9,541 nucleotides of DNA from positions 1 to 9,541 of the forward strand of contig JAOISU010000018.1 in the NCBI GenBank assembly GCA_028222445.1. The letters run 5' to 3'. Shown here piece after piece: positions 1 to 6,231 of the stretch (within the stretch, counting starts at the first letter, position 1; each line of letters opens with the position of its first letter). The DNA comes from Candidatus Pelagibacter sp. GTDB lineage: Bacteria > Pseudomonadota > Alphaproteobacteria > Pelagibacterales > Pelagibacteraceae. The position numbers and the translations under genes are program-made. The notes under the pieces were generated by a model. It had not been told where the DNA came from. It was given only the letters and a program-made list of their open reading frames with translations, and ran no database searches.

Positions 1-201
1 GAAAGGTTAATCGTTAAAGTTGTAAATAAAGATATAGTTTTATTTAAAGCTATCGATAAAGAAAAAAATTACTCTGAGTCTGGAATTATAGATAGAAAAT
101 CAGGTGAATTAATTCACGAAATTACAAAAAAATTAAAAAGTGAAAACTCTGAAAAAGATATTTCTTTTTATTCTTGTAGCGAAAATGAGAAAAAAGTCTG
201 A
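1..201 (+). CDS. 3' end of an unidentified gene (partial)
   Basis: Reading frame 1 is open from the first base to a TGA at 199-201 and gives 66 residues of a protein whose start lies upstream of the window. The fragment is lysine/glutamate-rich and hydrophilic, with one cysteine near the end (FYSCSENEKKV) and no membrane segment or motif that I recognise. Codon use is AT-rich and like that of the neighbours, and the next gene on the same strand begins 34 bases later, so I take it as a real C-terminus rather than a chance open frame. I cannot assign a function. Confidence 0.6.
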   Translation, partial: ERLIVKVVNKDIVLFKAIDKEKNYSESGIIDRKSGELIHEITKKLKSENSEKDISFYSCSENEKKV

Positions 202-211
202 TTTTTTTTTA
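190..211 (+). terminator. Possible weak A/T terminator-like tract
   Basis: At the end of the first gene, a run of six A bases is followed by GTCTGA and a run of nine T bases (202-210). The A and T runs can pair around a 6-base loop, and part of the T run would remain as a tail. With no G-C pairs this is a weak signal, and transcription may well continue into the MORN gene. Confidence 0.2.
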
Positions 212-235
212 TTTAATTTTGTGTAAAATATAATA

Positions 236-613
236 ATGAAAAAATACTTACTTTATATAATTCTAAGTTTTTTAATCACATCTATAGCGTTAGCACGAAG
301 CACAGGATGTAAGGAAGGAAACTGTGAAAATGGTGTTGGAAAATGGGTTTATACAGATAAAACAACCTATGAAGGCCAATGGGTTCAAACAAAAAAACAT
401 GGTCAAGGAACTGAAACTTGGCCTAATGGATATATTTATAAAGGTGAATTCAAAAATAGTGAGTGGAGTGGTCAAGGAATTTTAACTTTTCCAGACGGAT
501 CAACTTATGAGGGGCAATGGAACAAGGGTTTCATGAATGGTAAAGGAAAGTTTACCTGGTCTGATGGTAAAGAAAAAATTGGAATTTGGAAAAATGGAAA
601 ATTACAAGAATAG
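236..613 (+). CDS. Secreted MORN-repeat protein
   Basis: This 125-aa protein has an N-terminal signal peptide: a basic start (MKKY), a hydrophobic core at residues 5-17, and a likely cleavage site after ALA at 18-20. A short segment with a cysteine pair follows (C25 and C30, GCKEGNC). Three consecutive 23-residue MORN repeats lie at 45-67, 68-90 and 91-113, each of the form Y-x-G-x-[WF] ... G-x-G ... [WF]-x-[DN]-G, with a degenerate fourth at 114-125 (IGIWKNGK). MORN repeats form an elongated beta-hairpin stack used in protein or lipid contact, so a periplasmic or envelope-attached role is likely, but the partner is unknown. The paired cysteines could form a disulfide after export. No convincing Shine-Dalgarno precedes the ATG; a TG-TAAAAT extended -10-like element ends a few bases before it. 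Confidence 0.8.
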   Translation: MKKYLLYIILSFLITSIALARSTGCKEGNCENGVGKWVYTDKTTYEGQWVQTKKHGQGTETWPNGYIYKGEFKNSEWSGQGILTFPDGSTYEGQWNKGFMNGKGKFTWSDGKEKIGIWKNGKLQE

Positions 614-624
614 CTAAAATAATA

Positions 625-1161
625 ATGAAAAATAAACTAATAAAATTATCTGACGAACTAAACCAATTTATTGGTCTTATTTTTATTACAGCAGCTGTAA
701 TTCTATCTTTTGTAATTTTGAATATTTTTTTTGGCCAAGGAGATGAATTAGTTAAAAAAATGAAAATTGAAGAAGAAAGAATTGCAAAAGAAAGAAAACT
801 TAACGAACTAACTTCAAGTCTTCCATCTGGCATTTTAGTAACGTTTGATGGAACAAATCACTTTAAGTTAACAGATGAACTGTATGAAGCAGTTTGTAAT
901 GCCACAAAAATTATTCCACAACGTGCAATTATGGGTGCAAATTTTTTAAATTTTAAAGCACATGAAATTTATACAATGAATGGCAATCTAATTGATGAAA
1001 CATTTGTTAAATGGGACAAAGAAAAAAACAAATGTTTTGCTGGTTATAAAGTAAGTGGAAATAATGTTGGGATAGATGAAACAATTACTGTTACAGGTGA
1101 GGCTTTAAGTTTTTTAAGTACAGGAATTGATACAAGAGTTTATTTTATTAAAAATTTTTAA
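625..1161 (+). CDS. Small bitopic membrane protein of unknown function
   Basis: I chose the ATG at 625, giving 178 aa. An in-frame ATG at 586 would add 13 residues but would overlap the MORN gene by 28 bases, and the context of 625 (aataataatgaaaaa) closely matches the start of that gene. One membrane helix lies at about residues 15-36, after a basic cytoplasmic N-terminus. A charged, probably helical linker follows at 40-62 (KKMKIEEERIAKERKLNE), then a mixed domain from about 67 to 178, probably periplasmic. Two cysteines, C91 and C137, could form a disulfide. The shape (short tail, helix, linker, C-terminal domain with two cysteines) resembles pilin-like or envelope proteins, but I see no prepilin cleavage motif and recognise no family. 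It probably forms an operon with the MORN gene 11 bases upstream. Confidence 0.65.
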   Translation: MKNKLIKLSDELNQFIGLIFITAAVILSFVILNIFFGQGDELVKKMKIEEERIAKERKLNELTSSLPSGILVTFDGTNHFKLTDELYEAVCNATKIIPQRAIMGANFLNFKAHEIYTMNGNLIDETFVKWDKEKNKCFAGYKVSGNNVGIDETITVTGEALSFLSTGIDTRVYFIKNF

Positions 1162-1233
1162 GGAGGAAAAACAATAAATATAAACAATATACCGTGTATT
1201 TTATTTATATTTCGTATAACTTATTGATATATT
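1162..1233 (+). promoter_or_regulatory. Leader of the transporter operon with orphan Shine-Dalgarno and AT hairpin
   Basis: A strong Shine-Dalgarno sequence (AAGGAGG, 1160-1166) overlaps the stop codon of the previous gene but is about 70 bases from the next ATG, so it serves no obvious start. Just downstream, AAATATAAA (1176-1184) pairs with TTTATATTT (1204-1212), and inside it AATATA (1186-1191) pairs with TGTATT (1195-1200) with one G-T wobble, around a CCG loop. A TATAAC -10-like hexamer lies at 1215-1220 without a recognisable -35. The pairings are seen in the sequence; any regulatory role is inference, and such stems arise easily in AT-rich DNA. Confidence 0.3.
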
Positions 1234-2259
1234 ATGAGCAATTCGGTTATTAAATGTGAATCTGTTTACAAAATTTTTGGTGCTAACGCCAAGAAGATGC
1301 TTGAAGAAGCAAAAGGAAATGTAGATGCTAAAACATTTCAAGACAACGGATGCATAGTTGGTGTAAACAACGCTTCTTTTGAAGTTGCAAAAGGTGAAAT
1401 GCTAGTTGTGATGGGACTGTCTGGATCTGGAAAATCAACATTGCTAAGATGTATTTCTAGATTAACAGATGCAACAAGTGGAAAAATTTTTATAGATGGC
1501 CACGATTTGCTTTCATTAAACAACAAAGAGTTAATTGAACTTAGAAGAAATAAGATGGGAATGGTTTTTCAAAGCTTTGCTTTGCTGCCCCATAAAACAG
1601 TTGTTGAAAATATTGCTTTTCCACTACAAATCAAAGGGATTAAAACTCAAGACAGTATCAATAAAGCAATGGAAATGGTCAAACTTGTAGGTCTTGAGGG
1701 AAGAGAAAACTATTTTCCAAGAGAACTTTCTGGTGGACAACAACAAAGAGTTGGTATTGCTAGATCATTAGCTGTAGAGCCTGATATTTGGTTTTTAGAT
1801 GAACCTTTCTCAGCATTAGATCCATTAATTAGAAAAGAAATGCAGGATGAGTTTTTAAGACTTCAGGGAAAATTACAAAAAACAATTATGTTTATTACAC
1901 ATGATTTTGATGAAGCTCTAAGACTTGCTGACCGTATTGCAATTATGAAAGATGGAGTTATTGAACAATTAGATACTCCTGCCAATATTGTATTAAATCC
2001 CGCAACTGAATATGTAAGAAAATTTACAGAAGAAGTTCCTCGAGGAAAGGTTTTAAAAATAGAAGATCTAATGGAAAAATCAGAAACTAAAAATTTAAGC
2101 GATTTTAAAGTTTCAAAAGATGAAATAATTGAAAATGTAGCTGAAAAAATTTTGACACAAGAAAAATCTGTACCTGTTATTGACAAAAATAATAACATTG
2201 TAGGATGTGTTCACCCTTCAAAAATAATTCATACTGTTTTTTCGAGGGAGAAAAAATAG
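1234..2259 (+). CDS. Betaine/proline/choline-type ABC transporter ATP-binding protein (ProV/OpuAA family)
   Basis: This 341-aa ATPase energises import of a quaternary ammonium or related osmolyte. All ABC motifs are intact: Walker A GLSGSGKST at 61-69, Q-loop Q113, signature LSGGQ at 165-169, Walker B IWFLDEP at 185-191 with catalytic E190, D-loop SALD at 193-196, and switch histidine H223. The roughly 50-residue segment before Walker A (about 8-55) is the extended N-terminus typical of ProV/OpuAA rather than of other ABC ATPases. The region after about residue 275 contains only one CBS-like unit (VPVIDKNNNIVGCV), where ProV and OpuAA usually have two, so ionic-strength sensing through a CBS pair may be reduced or absent. 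The permease gene starts 9 bases after the stop. Next to tmm it is a candidate TmoW (TMAO importer ATPase), but glycine betaine, choline or DMSP are equally possible substrates. Confidence 0.92.
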   Translation: MSNSVIKCESVYKIFGANAKKMLEEAKGNVDAKTFQDNGCIVGVNNASFEVAKGEMLVVMGLSGSGKSTLLRCISRLTDATSGKIFIDGHDLLSLNNKELIELRRNKMGMVFQSFALLPHKTVVENIAFPLQIKGIKTQDSINKAMEMVKLVGLEGRENYFPRELSGGQQQRVGIARSLAVEPDIWFLDEPFSALDPLIRKEMQDEFLRLQGKLQKTIMFITHDFDEALRLADRIAIMKDGVIEQLDTPANIVLNPATEYVRKFTEEVPRGKVLKIEDLMEKSETKNLSDFKVSKDEIIENVAEKILTQEKSVPVIDKNNNIVGCVHPSKIIHTVFSREKK

Positions 2260-2268
2260 AGATAAAAT

Positions 2269-4422
2269 ATGGAATTATTAAAAAAATATCCAAAATTTTC
2301 TCAATGGTTTTTTTTATTAATTGTATTTTTTTCTTTATGTTTTGCAATTGATGTTCCTGAGACTTACAATTTTATAAGAGGCCAGGCTGAATTTATTAAA
2401 GATCCTAATCAAAGTACTTATACATTGTTTGGTGCAGAGGTAAGGTATTTTGCTTTTGATGTTTTGTGGAGATTACCTCCTTTATTAGGATGGTTACCTA
2501 TTTGGATTAATGATTCATTATTCTTTTTAATGAATGATTGGATGCCAATAGAATTTTGGAATGAAGACACTCAAGAATTTAGAACTCAACCCTTAGTCTT
2601 ACAAATAACAAGAAATTTAACTTCATTTATGACATTTCTCATAGAGTTAATTAGAGAAATTTTATTAGGTGGAATGGAAACTATTGTTGCGTTCACTAGC
2701 TGGGATTGGATTGATGCTAATCCCTGGGCAGAATTACCAGGACTTCCATGGACAATTGTAGCGGCAGGAGCAGCTATTTTAGGCTACAAGTTAAGTGGTA
2801 AAGGCCTTGCTTTGTTTGCAGGTTTAGTAATGATTTATATTTCTGTTTTTGGTCAATGGAAGCCATCAATGCAAACCATTTCTTTTATATTGGTAGCCGC
2901 ACCACTTTCTTTTATTTTTGGTTTAACTTTGGGTGTTATGGCATTCAAAAGCAAACGTGTGGAAAAACTTTTATATCCAATACTTTTAGTTATGCAGACT
3001 ATGCCTCAATATGCTGTATTAGTTCCAGCAATTGTTCTATTTGGAGTTGGTGATCATGCAGCTGTAATTATAACTATGGTTGTTGCAGTACCGCCAATGA
3101 TACTACTAACTTTATTGGGTCTTAGAGGTATATCCCCAGAGGTTATTGAAGCAGGTAAAATGAGCGGATGTAGTAATTGGCAATTGATGTCTAAAGTATT
3201 AATTCCAACAGCCAGAAGAGATATATTAATTGGCGTTAATCAGGTTATCATGGTGTGTTTTTCTATGGCTGTTATTTCAGCATTTATAGGAGCAAAAGGT
3301 TTAGGATTTAATTTATTACTAGCTTTAAATCAGTTAAACATAGGATTAGCGTTAGAAGCTGGATTATGTATAAGCCTGATTGCAATCTTATTAGACAAAA
3401 TGTCTTTAGCTTGGGCTAATAAACAAATTGATTATTTTGGAAACTTAACTTTTTTTCAACGTCATAAAAATACATTCTTTTTCATTGTAGCTATAATATT
3501 AGGGATTGTATTTGCATACATTGGATCTTTTTACTTTAAAGAAGGTTTTAATTATTTTTTTGAAATTCCACATAACAAAGGAATATCGACAGCTGATTTT
3601 TGGAACAAAGGTGTTGATTGGATTTTTGATACATTCTTTGTATATATAAAAGCATTTAATACTTGGTTAATTGTAGATGTGCTTCAGCCAATGCGTGCTT
3701 TATATTTAAGAATGCCTGCTGTAGCCACATTAGTTTTGGTTGTTGGTGCAGGATATATAATAGGTGGCATTCGTTCTGCTTTAATTGTTTGTGGATTAAC
3801 ATTATTTATTGCATTAAGTCCATGGTGGGATAGAGCTTTAGTTACAACTTATATGGCAACCTTTGGAGTTGTCATATCTTGTATAATTGGATTTACAGTC
3901 GGCACTTTGTGTTTTCAAAATAAAAATTCAGCAAGTTTTATGTTGGGTGTTTGTGATATTTTTCAAACATTTCCATCATTTGTATATTTAATACCTGTAA
4001 TGATGCTTTTTGGAATAACAGATACGTCGGTATTAATTGCTGTAATAGTTTACGCAACTATTCCTGCAACAAGATATACCATTGAGGGATTAAGAAGTGT
4101 TCCTGCGGCCTTACATGATGCAGCAACAATGTCGGGTGTAACAAAATTTCAAAGATTATTCAAAATAGAATTTCCTTTAGCATTTCCTCATATGATGCTT
4201 GGTTTAAATCAAACAATAGTATTTGCTCTATTCATGGTGATTATCGGTGCATTTATTGGAACAGAAGATTTAGGTCAATATATTCTTAAGGCTTTGTCGG
4301 ACAAAAATGGAGCGGGTATAGGATTAACACTAGGACTCTGCGTTGCCTTTATTGGCTTGATATTTGATAACTTAATTAGAACTTGGGTTGATCAGCGAAA
4401 GAAACACCTTGGGTTAAGTTAG
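2269..4422 (+). CDS. Fused double-domain osmolyte ABC permease (ProW-ProW type)
   Basis: This 717-aa polytopic inner-membrane protein holds two copies of the BPD_transp_1 permease fold in one chain. The first copy is at roughly residues 200-375, with the ATPase-contacting EAA-type loop near 291-310 (EVIEAGKMSGCSNWQL). The second is at roughly 530-705, with its loop near 614-635 (ALHDAATMSGVTKFQRL). The two copies also share matching helices (LVMQTMPQYAVLVPAIVLFG and DIFQTFPSFVYLIPVMMLFG), which shows internal duplication or fusion. ProW is normally a single domain of about 350 residues that dimerises; here one polypeptide could supply the whole channel. The segment before the first domain (about 1-160) adds an N-terminal helix and tryptophan-rich stretches that may face the periplasm. 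Long permeases like this accompany TMAO and betaine importers of marine Alphaproteobacteria (TmoV type). The substrate cannot be read from the sequence. Confidence 0.92.
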   Translation: MELLKKYPKFSQWFFLLIVFFSLCFAIDVPETYNFIRGQAEFIKDPNQSTYTLFGAEVRYFAFDVLWRLPPLLGWLPIWINDSLFFLMNDWMPIEFWNEDTQEFRTQPLVLQITRNLTSFMTFLIELIREILLGGMETIVAFTSWDWIDANPWAELPGLPWTIVAAGAAILGYKLSGKGLALFAGLVMIYISVFGQWKPSMQTISFILVAAPLSFIFGLTLGVMAFKSKRVEKLLYPILLVMQTMPQYAVLVPAIVLFGVGDHAAVIITMVVAVPPMILLTLLGLRGISPEVIEAGKMSGCSNWQLMSKVLIPTARRDILIGVNQVIMVCFSMAVISAFIGAKGLGFNLLLALNQLNIGLALEAGLCISLIAILLDKMSLAWANKQIDYFGNLTFFQRHKNTFFFIVAIILGIVFAYIGSFYFKEGFNYFFEIPHNKGISTADFWNKGVDWIFDTFFVYIKAFNTWLIVDVLQPMRALYLRMPAVATLVLVVGAGYIIGGIRSALIVCGLTLFIALSPWWDRALVTTYMATFGVVISCIIGFTVGTLCFQNKNSASFMLGVCDIFQTFPSFVYLIPVMMLFGITDTSVLIAVIVYATIPATRYTIEGLRSVPAALHDAATMSGVTKFQRLFKIEFPLAFPHMMLGLNQTIVFALFMVIIGAFIGTEDLGQYILKALSDKNGAGIGLTLGLCVAFIGLIFDNLIRTWVDQRKKHLGLS

Positions 4423-4793
4423 CTTAGATATTTAACCTCTGAAAAACGATCTGTTGGAAAAATCCAGTAAAATTCTAGAGTTTCTTTTCCATTATTTTTT
4501 AAAGCGTGTTTTTCATTTCCGCCAATATATACAACGTCACCTTTTTTGATTTTTTCTAAATCACCTGATTTATTTAATATACCTTCACCATTTGTAATCA
4601 CATATATTTCATCAGGAGAATGATAGTGAAGAGTTAAATCACCTCCCGGTGCTATTTCAGCATAACCAAGTGATAGTCCAGAACTCCCATCAAAATCTTT
4701 ATCAATTAAAAATTTCCATCTCACTCCTGGGTATTTATCCGTGGTTGTCCAATCTTGATCAGAGACAGATTTAAGGTTTTTTACAAATATCAT
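4419..4793 (-). CDS. dddK: Cupin DMSP lyase DddK
   Basis: DddK cleaves dimethylsulfoniopropionate to dimethyl sulfide and acrylate in the cytoplasm, using a metal held in a small beta-barrel. The protein is 124 aa, a single cupin domain and the usual DddK length. The metal ligands described for Pelagibacter DddK are present at the same numbers, as I recall them: H56, H58 and E62 in HYHSPDEIY, and H96 in GNEKHAL. The catalytic tyrosine Y64 and the second active-site tyrosine Y122 are also there. Stretches such as YPGVRWKFLID and FYWIFPTDRFSEV match my memory of the SAR11 enzyme almost residue for residue. The gene follows tmm on the same strand after 20 bases, with no clear ribosome-binding site, so cotranscription is likely. 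Its stop overlaps the end of the permease gene. A generic cupin of other function is the alternative, but the full residue set argues against it. Confidence 0.88.
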   Translation of the reverse strand: MIFVKNLKSVSDQDWTTTDKYPGVRWKFLIDKDFDGSSGLSLGYAEIAPGGDLTLHYHSPDEIYVITNGEGILNKSGDLEKIKKGDVVYIGGNEKHALKNNGKETLEFYWIFPTDRFSEVKYLS

Positions 4794-4813
4794 ATAAATT
4801 AAATATTAAATAC

Positions 4814-6151
4814 TTATTTTTTTTGATCTAAAAAAACTTTCAAAGAGTCGTCCATTGCAGTTTCCCATGGTGTATGATGAACTGGTCCAACAGAACCCGT
4901 TACCGGTGAAGAGAAAGATTTATTTCTATAAGTCATAATATTTTCAACTTTATGATGCTCCCATTCTTTAAAATGTTTTCTGATTAATTCAAAATCAATT
5001 TTAGGATAATCAGATAAAGAGTGGAGTTCTTTGGTATATTCAGTTTGAAAATCAATCATTTGATCTGGATTTTCTAATTTTTCTTCCATCGATACCCATT
5101 TATTTATGTCTGTTTCAATTTCTGAGTCATTTGGAATTTTTATTTTTCCCATTATAACATCTCGCGCATACCAAGCCTGACAATCAAACATATTAAAAGT
5201 ATGAAACTGATCTTGCATACCTAAATACATTAGTTTGTGATTATTTTGCCAAACAACACCTTTATATAATTTTGGTGGATACAATCTATTGCTAGTTTTA
5301 AGTTTAAGATCTTCAGATAAAAAAGGGAAATGGTGAAGATAGCCAGTGCAAAGAATAACGGCATCTGTTTCTTGTTCATGACCGTCCTTAAAAATTGCTT
5401 TATTGCCCTCAAGTCTATCTAAGTGAAAAACTTCCTTCATTCCTTTAGGCCACTTAAATCCCATTGGATTATGTCTGTAGCCTATGGTTACACTTTTTGC
5501 TCCATATTTATGACACTGAAGAGCAACATCTTCAGCAGAATAACTACTTCCCAAGACAACAACATTTTTTCCTCTAAATTCTTCTGCATCTCTAAAGTCA
5601 TGAGAATGCATTATTCTTCCAGGAAATGATTTCATTCCTGGGTATTCTGGAATGAATGGGACTGAAAAATGACCCGTTGATACAATCACATAATCAAATA
5701 TATCTTTTAAAATTTTATTATTTATCTTATCTCGATAAGAAACTTCAAAACTTTTACCATTATAAGAAACATTGGTAACAGATGTATTAAATTTGACTTT
5801 ATCTTTTAAATTTCCTTTTTTAACTCTACCTAAAATATAATCATACAATACTTCCCTAGGTGGAAAAGATGGAATTGGTTTTCCAAAGTGTTCATCAAAT
5901 GAATAATCTGCAAACTCTAGACATTCTTTAGGACCGTTTGACCAAAGATATCTATACATACTGTTAGGTACAGGGTCTCCGTATTGGTCAGAACCTGTTC
6001 TCCAACTGTAATTCCATAAGCCTCCCCAATCTTCTTGTTTATCAAAACAAACTATTTCAGGTATCTTTTCACCTTTTTTTTCAGCTTGTTCAAAAGATCT
6101 CAAAGCAGATAAACCACAAGGTCCAGCACCAATAATTGCCACTTTTGTCAT
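4814..6151 (-). CDS. tmm: Trimethylamine monooxygenase (flavin-containing monooxygenase)
   Basis: Tmm uses FAD, NADPH and O2 to oxidise trimethylamine to trimethylamine N-oxide; family members also oxidise dimethyl sulfide to DMSO. At 445 aa it has the length of bacterial Tmm. The FAD-binding GAGPCG is at residues 8-13, a Tmm-like WSNGPKE at 70-76, the FMO-signature region FPGRIMHSHDFRD at 176-188, the NADPH-binding GSSYSAED at 201-208 (Y204 aligns with the mobile tyrosine described in marine Tmm), and the CTGY motif at 268-271. The segment YLGMQDQFHTFNMFD (309-323) and the C-terminal GPVHHTPWETAMDDSL are close to the Roseovarius and Pelagibacter enzymes as I remember them. An AGGGAGAAG Shine-Dalgarno (complement of 6159-6167) supports this start. 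It leads a two-gene unit with dddK and is divergent from the gpsA-like gene. Confidence 0.93.
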   Translation of the reverse strand: MTKVAIIGAGPCGLSALRSFEQAEKKGEKIPEIVCFDKQEDWGGLWNYSWRTGSDQYGDPVPNSMYRYLWSNGPKECLEFADYSFDEHFGKPIPSFPPREVLYDYILGRVKKGNLKDKVKFNTSVTNVSYNGKSFEVSYRDKINNKILKDIFDYVIVSTGHFSVPFIPEYPGMKSFPGRIMHSHDFRDAEEFRGKNVVVLGSSYSAEDVALQCHKYGAKSVTIGYRHNPMGFKWPKGMKEVFHLDRLEGNKAIFKDGHEQETDAVILCTGYLHHFPFLSEDLKLKTSNRLYPPKLYKGVVWQNNHKLMYLGMQDQFHTFNMFDCQAWYARDVIMGKIKIPNDSEIETDINKWVSMEEKLENPDQMIDFQTEYTKELHSLSDYPKIDFELIRKHFKEWEHHKVENIMTYRNKSFSSPVTGSVGPVHHTPWETAMDDSLKVFLDQKK

Positions 6152-6231
6152 AAAATCACTTCTCCCTAATAAATTTATAACTGTACTTTATCAACAAAAT
6201 GCTAAAAATTAATATAAAAAAATACAGTATT
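6152..6231. promoter_or_regulatory. Divergent promoter region between tmm and the gpsA-like gene
   Basis: This 80-bp AT-rich gap separates two outward-facing transcription units, so it should hold promoters for both. On the minus strand a TATAAA-like hexamer lies just upstream of the tmm Shine-Dalgarno (complement of about 6174-6179); on the plus strand TATAAA occurs at about 6213-6218. I see no convincing -35 boxes and no clear operator palindrome. The role is inferred from gene orientation. Confidence 0.35.

Noticed and set aside
586..624. Longer start for the small membrane protein at 586
   Set aside because: It would overlap the MORN gene by 28 bases, and the added 13 residues only lengthen the basic tail; the ATG at 625 has a context like that of the upstream gene.
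1162..1233. A known riboswitch (SAM-II, SAM-V or glycine type) ahead of the transporter genes
   Set aside because: The stretch is only 72 bases, almost all A and T, and I could not match any conserved riboswitch core. Only a simple hairpin is supported.
2856..3053. 65-aa open frame inside the permease gene on the same strand
   Set aside because: It is a different frame of a well-supported membrane protein and has no recognisable features; its phenylalanine/serine-rich translation is typical of a shadow.
4794..4813. AT-rich palindrome (TTAATATTTAA-like) between tmm and dddK as a terminator or operator
   Set aside because: It contains no G-C pairs, and short A/T palindromes are expected by chance at this base composition. 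The 20-base gap fits an operon.
5230..5629. Open frames of 60 and 68 codons within tmm (one on each strand)
   Set aside because: Both are out of frame with an intact, strongly recognisable Tmm and show no independent start signal.
6199..6231. Longer start for the gpsA-like gene at 6199
   Set aside because: It adds 11 residues before the Rossmann strand, unlike the family, and has no ribosome-binding site. It would also use up much of the divergent promoter region.
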